A stretch of 64,000 nt of DNA from assembly GCA_000696115.1 (NCBI GenBank), contig JJOH01000098.1, forward strand, positions 62,001-126,000, read 5' to 3'. Below the pieces are notes generated by a model that saw only the letters and a list, made by a program, of their open reading frames with translations, was not told the origin of the DNA and did no database searches. The translations under genes were made by a program, and so were the position numbers. This DNA comes from Streptomyces olindensis (GTDB lineage Bacteria; Actinomycetota; Actinomycetes; Streptomycetales; Streptomycetaceae). This document shows, piece by piece, positions 33,728-41,843 of the stretch; the first letter of the stretch is position 1; every line of letters begins with the position of its first letter.

Positions 33728-34729
33728 TTACAGGACGAATCCCGCGGGGAACGGGTCCTCCGGGTCCAGCAGGTACTGGGCGGTGCCGGTGATCCAGGCG
33801 CGTCCGGTGAAGCTGGGCAGCACGGCCGGGCGGCCGGCCACCTCGGTCGTGCCGAGCAGTCTGCCGGTGAACCGGGTGCCGATGAAGGACTCGTTCACGA
33901 ACTCGGTGTGCAGCGGGAGTTCGCCGCGGGCGTGGAGCTGGGCCATGCGGGCGCTGGTGCCGGTGCCGCAGGGCGAGCGGTCGAACCAGCCGGGGTGGAT
34001 GGCCATGGCGTGCCGGGAGTGGCGGGCGGTCGAGCCGGGGGCGGCCAGGTAGACGTGGTGGAGGCCGCGGATGGAGGGGTCCTCCGGGTGGACGGGCGGG
34101 TCCTCGGCGTTGACGGCGGCCATCAGGGACAGGCCCGCGGCGAGGATCTGGTCCTTGCGGGACCGGTCGAAGGGCAGGCCGAACCGCTCCAGCGGCAGGA
34201 TGGCGTAGAAGTTGCCGCCGAAGGCCAGGTCGTAGGTCACCGTGCGCCCGTCGGCGAGGGTGGCCTCGCGGTCGAGGCCGACGGCGAAGGAGGGGACGTT
34301 CCGGAGGGTGACGGCCCGGGCGGCGCCGTCCTCCACGGCCACCTCGGCAACGACCGGTCCCGCCGGGGTGTCGAGCCGGATGGTGGTGACCGGCTCGACG
34401 ACCTCGACCATGCCGGTCTCGACCAGCACGGTGGCCACGCCGATGGTGCCGTGCCCGCACATCGGCAGATAGCCGGAGACCTCGATGTAGACGACGCCCC
34501 AGTCGCAGTCGGGCCGGGTGGGCGGCTGCAGGATCGCGCCGCTCATGGCGGAGTGGCCGCGCGGTTCGTTCATCAGCAACTGCTTGACGTCGTCGCGGTG
34601 TTCGCGGAACCACAGCCGCCGCTCGTTCATGGTGGCGCCGGGGATGGTGCCGATGCCGCCGGTGATCACCCGGGTCGGCATGCCCTCGGTGTGCGAGTCG
34701 ACGGCGTGCAGGACGAGTCTGCTGCGCAT
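33728..34729 (-). CDS. 4-hydroxyproline 2-epimerase (proline racemase family)
   Basis: The 333-residue enzyme carries both catalytic cysteines of the racemase/epimerase class: Cys91 in MCGHGTIG and Cys254 in SPCGTGTSA. The dehydratase branch has Thr at the second position, so epimerisation is indicated. Other landmarks are DSHTEGMPTRVI and RGHSAMSGAI. It should convert trans-4-hydroxy-L-proline to cis-4-hydroxy-D-proline, the first step of catabolism. The neighbours, a D-hydroxyproline dehydrogenase and a DHDPS-family deaminase, support that assignment over proline racemase. ATG 34729 follows TAGGGATC. Confidence 0.9.
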   Translation of the reverse strand: MRSRLVLHAVDSHTEGMPTRVITGGIGTIPGATMNERRLWFREHRDDVKQLLMNEPRGHSAMSGAILQPPTRPDCDWGVVYIEVSGYLPMCGHGTIGVATVLVETGMVEVVEPVTTIRLDTPAGPVVAEVAVEDGAARAVTLRNVPSFAVGLDREATLADGRTVTYDLAFGGNFYAILPLERFGLPFDRSRKDQILAAGLSLMAAVNAEDPPVHPEDPSIRGLHHVYLAAPGSTARHSRHAMAIHPGWFDRSPCGTGTSARMAQLHARGELPLHTEFVNESFIGTRFTGRLLGTTEVAGRPAVLPSFTGRAWITGTAQYLLDPEDPFPAGFVL

Positions 34730-34734
34730 GATCC

Positions 34735-35625
34735 CTACGCCAATCCGGCCGCTACGGCCTTTTCGGTGGCGGCCCGGACGGCGGCCTCCTGCTCGGGCAG
34801 CAGCGGCACCCGGGGCGGGCGGCAGGGGCCGCCGTGGCGGCCGACGAGGTCCATGGACAGCTTGATGGCCTGGACGAACTCCACCCGCGAGTCCCACCGC
34901 AGCAGCGGGTGCAACTGCCGGTAGAGGGGCAGCGCGGTGTCCAGTGCGCCGTCGACGGCCGCGCGGTACAGCTCGACGGAGGCCCGGGGCAGGGCGTTCG
35001 GATAGCCCGCCACCCAGCCCTTCGCGCCCGCGACGGCCAGCTCCAGCAGGACGTCGTCGGCGCCGATCAGCAGGTCCAGCTCGGGGGCGAGTTCGGCGAT
35101 CCGGTAGGCCCGGCGGACATCGCCGGAGAACTCCTTGACGCCCCGGATCCACCCCTCGCCGTGCAGCCGGGCGAGCAGCTCCGGCACGAGGTCCACCTTG
35201 GTGTCGATCGGGTTGTTGTACGCGACGACCGGCAGGCCCGCCTTCGCGACCTCGGCGTAGTGGGCGACGACGGCGCGTTCGTCGGCGCGGTAGGCGTTCG
35301 GCGGCAGCAGCATCACCGCCCGGCAGCCCGCCTCGGCGGCCTGCTCGGCCCAGCGCCGGGACTCGGCGGAGCCGTAGGCGGCGACACCGGGCATGACCCG
35401 CTCCCCGCCGATCGCGGCGACGGCGGTCTCGACGACCCGGGCGCGCTCCTCGGGGGTGAGCACCTGGTACTCGCCGAGGGAGCCGTTCGGCACGACGCCG
35501 TCGCAGCCGTTCTCCACGAGCCAGGAACAGTGCTCGGCGTACCGGTCGAAATCGACGGACAGGTCGTCGTGCAGCGGGAGCGCGGTGGCGACGAGGACGC
35601 CGCGCCAGGGGCGGTGGTCGGTCAT
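34735..35625 (-). CDS. DHDPS-family protein, probable pyrroline-4-hydroxy-2-carboxylate deaminase
   Basis: This 296-residue (beta/alpha)8 enzyme has the Schiff-base lysine Lys164 in RGVKEFSGD and the catalytic Tyr136 in VAYNNP, with PNGSLGEYQVL near residue 47 in place of the usual GTTGE loop. In a hydroxyproline operon, this family deaminates 1-pyrroline-4-hydroxy-2-carboxylate to 2-oxoglutarate semialdehyde. AGGAGGGA lies eight bases before ATG 35625, which overlaps the end of the FAD-subunit gene. The semialdehyde dehydrogenase expected for the last step is not in this window. Confidence 0.88.
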   Translation of the reverse strand: MTDHRPWRGVLVATALPLHDDLSVDFDRYAEHCSWLVENGCDGVVPNGSLGEYQVLTPEERARVVETAVAAIGGERVMPGVAAYGSAESRRWAEQAAEAGCRAVMLLPPNAYRADERAVVAHYAEVAKAGLPVVAYNNPIDTKVDLVPELLARLHGEGWIRGVKEFSGDVRRAYRIAELAPELDLLIGADDVLLELAVAGAKGWVAGYPNALPRASVELYRAAVDGALDTALPLYRQLHPLLRWDSRVEFVQAIKLSMDLVGRHGGPCRPPRVPLLPEQEAAVRAATEKAVAAGLA

Positions 35626-37043
35626 GACGGTCCCTCCTGGGGGTGTTGCCGGGCGAGGACGCCGAGCGGCACGGGACGGGCGAACGGCCGTCTGGACGGG
35701 GTGGGCGGGCATCCGGCGAGTCCGGCGACCGCGGTGGAGCACATCCGGCCCTGGCACCAGCCCATTCCGGCCCGGGTCAGCAGCTTCACGGTGCGCTCGT
35801 CGCCCGCTCCGAGGTCCAGGGCGTCGCGTACGGCACCGGCGGTGACCTCCTCGCAGCGGCAGATCACGGTGTCGTCGGTGACCTGCTCGGGCCAGTGCGC
35901 GGGCGGCGCGTAGGCGGAGTCGAGGGCGGCTGCGGATCTCCTGAGCTTCGTGCGGGCCTTGACGGCGGCGGGGGCCGGGTCGGGGGTGGTGCCGCGCAGG
36001 CGGGCGGCGGCGGAGCGGCCGGCGAGGTGGCCCTCGGCGAGGGCGAGGGCGGCGCCGCCGACGCCGGTGGCCTCCCCGGCCGCCCAGACGCCGGGCACGT
36101 CGGTGCGCTGCTCGGCGTCGACGGCGACGGCGAGCCCGTCGAGGCGGCAGCCGAGGCCGTCGGCGAGGTCGGTGTGCGGGAGCATGCCGTGGCCGACGGC
36201 GAGGGTGTCGCAGGGCAGGTGCCGCTCGGTGCCGGGCCGGACCCGGCCGTCGCCGTCGAGGGCGGCGACGGTGACGCCGGTCAGCCGGAGGGGCGCGCCG
36301 TCGGTACGGGGCGCCATCGCGCCGTCGGGACGGGGCGTCATCGTGCCGCCGCCGTGGGCGCGTACGACCGTGTGGCGGGTGAGGACCGGCACGCGGTGGC
36401 GCAGCAGGCGAGCGGCGTACCCGGCGCCTTCGGCCAGCTTGCCTGCCAGGGCCGGGACATGGCCCGCGAGGCGTCGGGGGGCGGTGGACTCCACCAGCGC
36501 GGCGACCTCGACCCCGGCGGCCGCGAGCCCGGTCGCCACGGGCAGCAGCAGCGGTCCCGACCCGGCCACGACGGCCCGGCGCCCCGGCACCACGAGCCCG
36601 CCCTTGAGCATGGCCTGTGCGCCGCCGGCGGTGACGACGCCGGGGAGGGTCCAGCCGGGGAAGGGCAGCACCTGCTCGTAGCCGCCGGTGGCCAGGATCA
36701 CGGCACGGGCGTGCACCTCGGCCGGCTCCTCCTGCTCCGGCCCCAGCAGCGCGTGCACGGTGAAGCCGTCGGGCCCGCGCTCCACGGCCCACACATGGTG
36801 ATCCGTCAGCACACGGACGGCACTGGCGGCGAGTCCGTCCCGCAGCCGCTCCCAGGTCCGCCACCGGTGGTGCAGCGCCTCGGGCCGCCCGGCCCGGAGC
36901 CCGGCGGCGGGCTGCCGGTAGAACTGCCCGCCCGCCTCGGTCGCGGCGTCGACCAGGGCGACCCGTACGCCGCGTGCGCAGGCCGCCAGGGCGGCGGCGA
37001 GGCCGGCCGGTCCGGCGCCGATCACGGCGAGGTCAGTGCGCAC
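35622..37043 (-). CDS. D-hydroxyproline dehydrogenase, FAD/NAD(P)-binding subunit (HcnB-like)
   Basis: This 473-residue flavoprotein starts with a dinucleotide-binding fold (AVIGAGPAGLAAALAAC, about 6-22), followed by the second nucleotide motif VVAGSGPLLLPVA and the WAAGEATGVGG FAD closure. The C-terminal part has CRCEEVTAG and, ~33 residues on, WCQGRMC, a BFD-like [2Fe-2S] site. This is the large subunit of the three-part opine/hydrogen cyanide synthase/D-proline dehydrogenase type. GTG 37043 overlaps the small ferredoxin gene by 11 bases. A Pro/Asp-rich near-duplication (about 228-243) is unusual: PRPDGAMAPRTDGA. Confidence 0.88.
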   Translation of the reverse strand: MRTDLAVIGAGPAGLAAALAACARGVRVALVDAATEAGGQFYRQPAAGLRAGRPEALHHRWRTWERLRDGLAASAVRVLTDHHVWAVERGPDGFTVHALLGPEQEEPAEVHARAVILATGGYEQVLPFPGWTLPGVVTAGGAQAMLKGGLVVPGRRAVVAGSGPLLLPVATGLAAAGVEVAALVESTAPRRLAGHVPALAGKLAEGAGYAARLLRHRVPVLTRHTVVRAHGGGTMTPRPDGAMAPRTDGAPLRLTGVTVAALDGDGRVRPGTERHLPCDTLAVGHGMLPHTDLADGLGCRLDGLAVAVDAEQRTDVPGVWAAGEATGVGGAALALAEGHLAGRSAAARLRGTTPDPAPAAVKARTKLRRSAAALDSAYAPPAHWPEQVTDDTVICRCEEVTAGAVRDALDLGAGDERTVKLLTRAGMGWCQGRMCSTAVAGLAGCPPTPSRRPFARPVPLGVLARQHPQEGPS

Positions 37044-37347
37044 GGCGCGCCTCCTCGTGGCCCGTCCCGTCCTGCGTGCCGATCACGTCGCCCGGCCGCA
37101 CCGGCACCAGGCAGGCCCGCTGGTTGGGCCGCCCGTTGACGGTCACCAGGCAGTCGAAGCAGACGCCGATCCCGCAGAAGACGCCGCGGGGGCGGCCCGC
37201 GCCCCGGGTGGAGCGCCAGGAGGTGACGCCCGCCGCCCACAGCACGGCAGCGACCGTCTGCCCGGGCAGTGCCCGGACCGGCCGCCCGTCGAAGGTGACG
37301 GTGAAGGCGGGACCTGGGCCGGCGCCCGCGAGCTCCAGCGGATTCAC
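37033..37347 (-). CDS. D-hydroxyproline dehydrogenase, [2Fe-2S] subunit (HcnA-like)
   Basis: The 104-residue ferredoxin-like protein has Cys58, Cys63, Cys66 and Cys79 in FCGIGVCFDCLVTVNG and QRAC, the plant-type [2Fe-2S] pattern of HcnA/OoxA-type subunits. It links the two flavoprotein subunits encoded on either side. GTG 37347 overlaps the stop of the upstream subunit gene, and its own end overlaps the next gene, so the three subunits are made together. Confidence 0.9.
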   Translation of the reverse strand: MNPLELAGAGPGPAFTVTFDGRPVRALPGQTVAAVLWAAGVTSWRSTRGAGRPRGVFCGIGVCFDCLVTVNGRPNQRACLVPVRPGDVIGTQDGTGHEEARRAH

Positions 37348-38498
37348 TCGGCCTCCTCGGTGAAGCGGTCGGGGCGGAACGGCCGTAGGTCCAGGTCGGG
37401 TGCCCGCCCGGTCAGCGCCTGGGCGATCAGGTGCCCGGTGCCGGTGGCCAGGCCGATGCCGGCGCCCTCGTGCCCGCAGGCGTGGTGGAGCCCGGGCGCG
37501 CGGGGGTCGGGGCCGATGGCGGGCAGGTGGTCCGGCAGGTACGGCCGGAAACCCGCGTAGGTCCGCATGGCCCGCACTCCGGCGAGGAACGGGAAGAGCC
37601 GGGTCGCGCCCGCCGCCAGCGCCCGCAGCGCCGGGATCGACAACGACCGGTCGAAGCCGACCCGTTCGCGGCTGGCGCCGATGAGGACGGGCCCGGCGGG
37701 CGTGCCCTCCACCACCGGGGACGTCTGCAGCGCCGCCGAGTCGCTGGCGACGTCGGCCACGTAGTCGGCGGCGTACACCTTGTGCCGGACGCGGGGCGGC
37801 AGCGGCTCCGTGACCAGGACGAAGCCGCGTCGGGGCAGCACCGGCAGGGTGACCCCGGCGCGGGCCGCGACCTCGCCGCCCCAGGTGCCGGCCGCGTTGA
37901 CGACGGCCGGGGCGTGGAGGTCGCCCCGGTCGGTCCGCACCCCGCGCACCGCGCCGCCGGTGCCCCGCAGCACCCCGGTCACCTCCCGGCCGGTGAGCAA
38001 CCGGGCGCCCGAGGCGCGCAGCAGGTGCGCCGCCGCCAGCGCGGGCATCACCTGGGCGTCCTGCGGGTAGTGCACCCCGCCCGCCAGGCCGGGGGCCAGG
38101 TACGGCTCCAGGTCGGTCAGGCGGTCGGCGGGCACGGGGACGGCCTCCACCCCGGCCGCGCGCTGCCCGGCGGCGAGTTCCTCCAGCCCGGCCCGCGCCG
38201 CTTCACCGCCGGCGACGACGACGCCGCCCTTGGCCTCGTACTCGACGGCCTTCCCCAGCCCCTCGCGGGCCAGTTCGGCCCACAGCCGGGCGGACAGCAG
38301 GGCCAGTTCGAGTTCGGGTCCGGGTTCCTTGTCCGAGACGAGGAGGTTCCCCTCCCCCGCGCCGGTCGTCCCGCCGGCCACCGGTCCCCGGTCGACCACG
38401 ACGGTGTCGAGGCCGGCCCGGGTCGCGTACAGGGCGCAGGCGGCACCGACGACTCCGGCTCCGATCACCACGACATCGCAGGTCAGCGGCACGCTCAC
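37344..38498 (-). CDS. D-hydroxyproline dehydrogenase, DAO-type FAD subunit (HcnC-like)
   Basis: This 384-residue FAD oxidoreductase of the DAO (glycine/D-amino acid oxidase) family opens with VVVIGAGVVGAACALYATRAG (about 9-29) and ends with CGHEGAGIGLATGTGHLIAQ. It should oxidise cis-4-hydroxy-D-proline to the pyrroline carboxylate and pass electrons through the [2Fe-2S] subunit. It is the first gene of the operon (start GTG 38498, read leftward). Related three-subunit enzymes act on D-proline, opines or glycine, so substrate choice rests on the epimerase and deaminase neighbours. Confidence 0.9.
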   Translation of the reverse strand: MSVPLTCDVVVIGAGVVGAACALYATRAGLDTVVVDRGPVAGGTTGAGEGNLLVSDKEPGPELELALLSARLWAELAREGLGKAVEYEAKGGVVVAGGEAARAGLEELAAGQRAAGVEAVPVPADRLTDLEPYLAPGLAGGVHYPQDAQVMPALAAAHLLRASGARLLTGREVTGVLRGTGGAVRGVRTDRGDLHAPAVVNAAGTWGGEVAARAGVTLPVLPRRGFVLVTEPLPPRVRHKVYAADYVADVASDSAALQTSPVVEGTPAGPVLIGASRERVGFDRSLSIPALRALAAGATRLFPFLAGVRAMRTYAGFRPYLPDHLPAIGPDPRAPGLHHACGHEGAGIGLATGTGHLIAQALTGRAPDLDLRPFRPDRFTEEAE

Positions 38499-38582
38499 GC
38501 CAGTACTATGTCACACACCACACGGTCTGGGAATGGTGCGGACAGGAAGGGCGCGGATACGCACGGCAGGGGGCCGGGGGGC

Positions 38583-39242
38583 TCAGTCGGCCGCCGGGAC
38601 GACCCTCAGGTGGGAGGCGCCGCGCCGCGTCCGCCGCTCCCGGGAGGGGGCGCGGCGGGCCTCGCGCAGGACGAACGTGAGCCGGGTGCAGCCCAGTTCC
38701 TCCAGGGTCCTGGACGTCTCGGCGACGACCCGGCAGTCGGTGGCGCCCCAGCGCGGGTCCGGGTGCAGGAGGGGCCGTACGGCGCCGTCGATCTCGACGG
38801 CCGCCTCGCCGACCGAGCGGATCCAGTGCGGCAGGCCGTGCCGGTAGGCGGCCTCCATGATCGGGTCCTGGGCGATGTCGCGGCGGATGGCCTGGAGTCC
38901 GTGGTCGGGGCCGTGGCTCTCCACGGTCCGCGCGAAGTGCGCGAGCATCGGCAGGCACCAGCTCGCCTCGTGCTCGCCGAGCACCGTGGGCGCGTCGGGG
39001 TGGAACAGCACGAACCTGAGGAAGTTGTCGCCCGGCATGGCCGTCGGATGCGGGCCGACGCCGCCGAAAAGTGACCGGAACGCGCTGTTGGTGAGCACGA
39101 CGTCCCAGCAGTGGTCGACGACGAGCGAGGGGAAGGAGACGGCCTCCAGAAGCCCCGCGCAGTCCTCCAGGTAGGCCTGGGCCTCGGGAGTCTCGGGGGC
39201 GGGCCGCGGTGCCGGCCGCTGCCCTCCTGCCTGATATGCCAT
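38583..39242 (-). CDS. MmyB-like ligand-binding protein without an HTH
   Basis: The 219-residue protein matches the MmyB-type regulator ligand-binding domain (PAS-like): LLEAVSFPSLVVDHCWDVVLTNSAF, then NFLRFVLFHPDA and AHFARTVESHGPD, with a C-terminal ELGCTRLTFV. Normally this domain follows an N-terminal XRE helix-turn-helix in one chain of ~280 residues. Here it is preceded only by ~25 unstructured residues, and no HTH lies upstream in any frame. It is divergent from a gene for an HTH protein. It may bind a fatty acid-like or other ligand and act through a partner. Confidence 0.75.
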   Translation of the reverse strand: MAYQAGGQRPAPRPAPETPEAQAYLEDCAGLLEAVSFPSLVVDHCWDVVLTNSAFRSLFGGVGPHPTAMPGDNFLRFVLFHPDAPTVLGEHEASWCLPMLAHFARTVESHGPDHGLQAIRRDIAQDPIMEAAYRHGLPHWIRSVGEAAVEIDGAVRPLLHPDPRWGATDCRVVAETSRTLEELGCTRLTFVLREARRAPSRERRTRRGASHLRVVPAAD

Positions 39243-39328
39243 CGGGAGGTCACCCCTCTTGCCTGTGCGGCCTTGACGCGGCGCCCCGATCCTGCTGCCC
39301 GGAGCTGAGGCGTGTCAACTATCGTGGC

Positions 39329-39369
39329 ATTTCATGCCTGTTGACGGCTGAAATTGGCCACAGTTGTGG
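39329..39369. promoter_or_regulatory. Two palindromes in the divergent HTH/MmyB intergenic region
   Basis: ATTTCA at 39329-39334 and TGAAAT at 39349-39354 flank 14 bases. The outer bases GTGGC and GGCCAC extend the symmetry imperfectly. Immediately after comes a perfect 12-base palindrome CCACAGTTGTGG at 39358-39369. The region is lower in GC than its surroundings and lies between the two divergent regulatory genes. These are good candidates for operator sites of the HTH protein at 39481. Confidence 0.5.
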
Positions 39370-39480
39370 CGAGACCTGGATGTGAGTTCGAACCACCGGC
39401 TACGCTCCGGGAAGTTCACGCCGGGGTAAGTCACGGCATCCGCTTGTGAGAAGCCTGTGAGAGACGTAGGAGATCTGTCG

Positions 39481-40140
39481 GTGACGGGTGGCTTCGTCGA
39501 AGGTCCTGGCGCCACGCGGACGACCGTGCTGGCGGCCGTCGTCTCCCGTGTCACCGCGCTCGCCGACCGGCTCGGCGTGCCGCACGCCGAGGTCTTCGAC
39601 ACCGGCCGGCTGTCCGTCGCCTCCGGCGTCCCGGAGCCCGTGGTGAAGGCCCTGCTCGGGGGCCGGCCCGCGGGCGAGCCCGATGTGCAGGCCCGGTTCC
39701 TGCAGCGGCTGGACCTGCTGCGCCGGACCCGGCTCAAGCCCAACGGCCGCAAGTACACCCAGCAGGAGATCGCCGACGGCGCGGGCATGTCCCGGCAGCA
39801 GGCCGGGGCCCTCATCAACGGCGACCGGGGGCCGACCATGGAGCACTGCGACGCGCTCCAGCGGTTCTTCCGGGTGCACGCCGGTTTCCTCACGGCCGAG
39901 GATCCCGAGGCGCTCGTGACCGCCCTCCAGCACACCGAGCAGGAGCTGCTGCAGAAGCTCGCCGACCGCGAACGGGAGGCGTCCGCCGCGGCGGACGACC
40001 CGCTGGAGCGGCTCCTCCAGGACCACGGCGTGCGCGGCATCGCCTGGCGGGCCGCGCAGCTGCCCACCGACCAGCACCGCGACAAGGTCGCGGAGTGGCT
40101 GGACATGCTCCTGGAGAGCGTCAAGCGGCCCGAGTCGTGA
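39481..40140 (+). CDS. XRE-like HTH DNA-binding protein
   Basis: The 219-residue protein has a helical N-terminal section (about 10-80) and an XRE-type helix-turn-helix at about 91-130 (KYTQQEIADGAGMSRQQAGALINGDRGPT). The rest is a charged C-terminal helical region. AGGAGA at 39467-39472 lies eight bases before GTG 39481. The next gene, for an HExxH protein, overlaps or abuts the end, a layout shared with ImmR/ImmA and with Streptomyces pairs annotated as antitoxin/toxin. So it is likely an autoregulator whose partner may inactivate it. Confidence 0.8.
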   Translation: MTGGFVEGPGATRTTVLAAVVSRVTALADRLGVPHAEVFDTGRLSVASGVPEPVVKALLGGRPAGEPDVQARFLQRLDLLRRTRLKPNGRKYTQQEIADGAGMSRQQAGALINGDRGPTMEHCDALQRFFRVHAGFLTAEDPEALVTALQHTEQELLQKLADREREASAAADDPLERLLQDHGVRGIAWRAAQLPTDQHRDKVAEWLDMLLESVKRPES

Positions 40141-40154
40141 CCGTGGGGAGAACT

Positions 40155-40703
40155 GTGGGCATAGGTAAGGAAATGCGCCGCCTGTGCGGCGAGCTGGTCG
40201 CGGAGCTGACCCTCCCCGCGCCGGCCCGGCCCGACGAGCTGTACCGCGCGCTGTGCGACGCCATGAGCAGACGCCGCGGCCGCCCCGTCCTCTTCCGTAC
40301 GGCCGCCTTCCCGCCGGGGACCGCCAGCGGGCTCTGGCTCGACATGGCCGACCAGGACCTCGTCGTGATCGAGGAACGCACGGCCCCCGACCACCAGTTG
40401 GTGATCCTGGGCCACGAGCTGTGGCACATGAAGGCCGGGCACTGCTCCCACCACGTCGAGGGCGCCGCGGTCGCGGCGCGGCTGCTCGACGACGGCGCCG
40501 ATCTCCAGGCGACGGTGCTGAAGGTCGCCGCGCGCAGCCGCTTCGACCTGGACGACGAGAAGGACGCCGAGAGCTTCGGCCTGCTGCTCGCCAGCAAGTG
40601 CCGTGCGTGGCTGGCGGGTTCGTCGTCGCGGGGGCCGGTGCAGCGGGACCACCTGGCGGGGCGGATCGAGGCGTCGCTGGGGTACCGGGGGCCGCAGAGC
40701 TGA
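40155..40703 (+). CDS. ImmA/IrrE-like metallopeptidase (toxin-component type)
   Basis: This 182-residue protein shows the zinc motif HELWH (His87-Glu88 to His91) within LVILGHELWHMKAGHC, placed centrally, as in ImmA/IrrE peptidases and in actinobacterial proteins annotated as toxin components. The N-terminus (MRRLCGELVAELTLPAPARPDEL) is helical. Starts at GTG 40137 (overlapping the HTH stop), GTG 40155 or ATG 40173 are all possible; I chose 40155 because GGGGAG lies just upstream. Such peptidases cleave the paired HTH repressor in response to a signal. Whether it is toxic is not shown by sequence. Confidence 0.78.
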   Translation: MGIGKEMRRLCGELVAELTLPAPARPDELYRALCDAMSRRRGRPVLFRTAAFPPGTASGLWLDMADQDLVVIEERTAPDHQLVILGHELWHMKAGHCSHHVEGAAVAARLLDDGADLQATVLKVAARSRFDLDDEKDAESFGLLLASKCRAWLAGSSSRGPVQRDHLAGRIEASLGYRGPQS

Positions 40704-40882
40704 CGGGCGGCCGGCCACCGCGTCACCGGGGGCGGTTCCGCCTCCGCCGAGCGGGCGAACCGAGGGCCGGCGGGGCCGGATTGTCAGTGGTGGGCGGCAA
40801 GCTGGAGGTGCGCCCCCGCTGTCCGGGGCGTGCGCGCCGCGAGGGCGCGGGACCGACGACGCGACACGGGGAGAGCCGACCG

Positions 40883-41107
40883 ATGCCCACCGCCGTACTG
40901 ACCGACCGCGAACGCACCGCCGTCCAGGCCTATCTGCGGCTGCTGCACACCGTCCGCGCCGCCTTCGACGTGGAGGGCGGCCCGCCGGTCGTCCCGCCCG
41001 CCGTGCTCGCCGACGCGGAACGGGCCCTCGACCGCGCCGGTCTGTCCGGCAACGAGGAGGCGTTCTTCCGGCTGTTGCAGACATGGTGCCCGGAGCCGCG
41101 GTCCTGA
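40883..41107 (+). CDS. Small hypothetical protein
   Basis: The 74-residue helical protein begins MPTAVLTDRERTAVQAYLRLLHTVRAAF and ends in a short Trp/Cys-containing tail (RLLQTWCPEPRS). GGGAGAG lies before ATG 40883. I do not recognise the family. It follows the HTH/metallopeptidase pair by 180 bases, so it may or may not be related. A long open frame in another phase covers the same DNA but has shadow-like Arg/Gly/Pro composition. Confidence 0.5.
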   Translation: MPTAVLTDRERTAVQAYLRLLHTVRAAFDVEGGPPVVPPAVLADAERALDRAGLSGNEEAFFRLLQTWCPEPRS

Positions 41108-41108
41108 C

Positions 41109-41171
41109 CGACGGCTCAGGGACCCGACACGACGGCTCCGGGACCCTATATGACGATTCCGGGACCCGATG
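41109..41171. repeat. Three tandem copies of a 21-base unit
   Basis: CGACGGCTCAGGGACCCGACA, CGACGGCTCCGGGACCCTATA and a third, more diverged copy (TGACGATTCCGGGACCCGATG) follow one another without a gap. They fill the space between the small hypothetical gene and the convergent PPTase gene. Each copy can fold weakly around its GGGACCC part. It could serve as a transcription end region or simply be slippage-born. Confidence 0.75.
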
Positions 41172-41183
41172 CGGCAGGGTGCC

Positions 41184-41843
41184 CTAGCCGTGCGGTACGG
41201 CGACCGCCGTCGCGACCAGGCCGCGGGCGGCGGTCCAGCGGCCGTCGAAGTGGCCCAGGCGGCGGTCGCCCACCAGCGGCCCGGGGACGAGGAGATCGGC
41301 GCGGAAGCGGCCGTCCGCGGTGATCTCGATGTCGGCCTCCATGAAGTCCAGCCACTTCCCGGTGAGGGGGAACCACGCCTTGTAGACGGATTCCTTGGCG
41401 CTGAACAGCAGCCGGTCCCAGTGCACTCCGGGGTGTTCGGCGGCGAGCCGCCGCAGCCGCTCCGCCTCGGCCGGCAGGGACACGGACGGCAGGACGCCCT
41501 CGGGCAGCGGTCCGTGGACCTCCGCGTCGATGCCGACGGAGGCCAGGTCGGCGGCGCGGACCAGGGCGGCGGCGCAGTAGCCGTCGCAGTGGGTCATGCT
41601 GCCGGCCAGCCCGGCCGGCCAGCCCGGGGCGCCGCGCTCGCCGGGCAGGATCGGCCGCGGCGGCACACCGAGCTTCTCCATGGCGCGGCGGGCGCAGGAG
41701 CGCACGACGGCGAACTCCCGCCGGCGCTTGGCGACCGCCCGCGCGATGAGCGCCTCCTCCTCGGGGTACAGCGGGGTGTCCGCATCCTCGTGGCCGTACG
41801 CCTCGACGGTGACCACGGTCTCCGGCAGCAGTTCCTCGATCAC
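41184..41843 (-). CDS. Sfp-type 4-prime-phosphopantetheinyl transferase
   Basis: The 219-residue enzyme shows all Sfp-family signatures: SMTHCDGYCAAAL (about 82-94), GIDAE at 104-108 and FSAKESVYKAW (147-157) with the catalytic Glu/Lys. It loads phosphopantetheine from CoA onto carrier proteins of polyketide and nonribosomal peptide synthases. GTG 41843 overlaps the stop of the metallophosphoesterase gene; a longer frame to 41909 lies inside that gene and is not needed. No carrier-protein gene lies in the window, so it probably serves clusters elsewhere. Confidence 0.94.
   Translation of the reverse strand: MIEELLPETVVTVEAYGHEDADTPLYPEEEALIARAVAKRRREFAVVRSCARRAMEKLGVPPRPILPGERGAPGWPAGLAGSMTHCDGYCAAALVRAADLASVGIDAEVHGPLPEGVLPSVSLPAEAERLRRLAAEHPGVHWDRLLFSAKESVYKAWFPLTGKWLDFMEADIEITADGRFRADLLVPGPLVGDRRLGHFDGRWTAARGLVATAVAVPHG

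Noticed and set aside
40704..40882. Overlapping frame continuing the metallopeptidase region toward 41107
   Set aside because: Its translation is Arg/Gly/Pro-rich shadow sequence. The small gene at 40883 has the better ribosome site.
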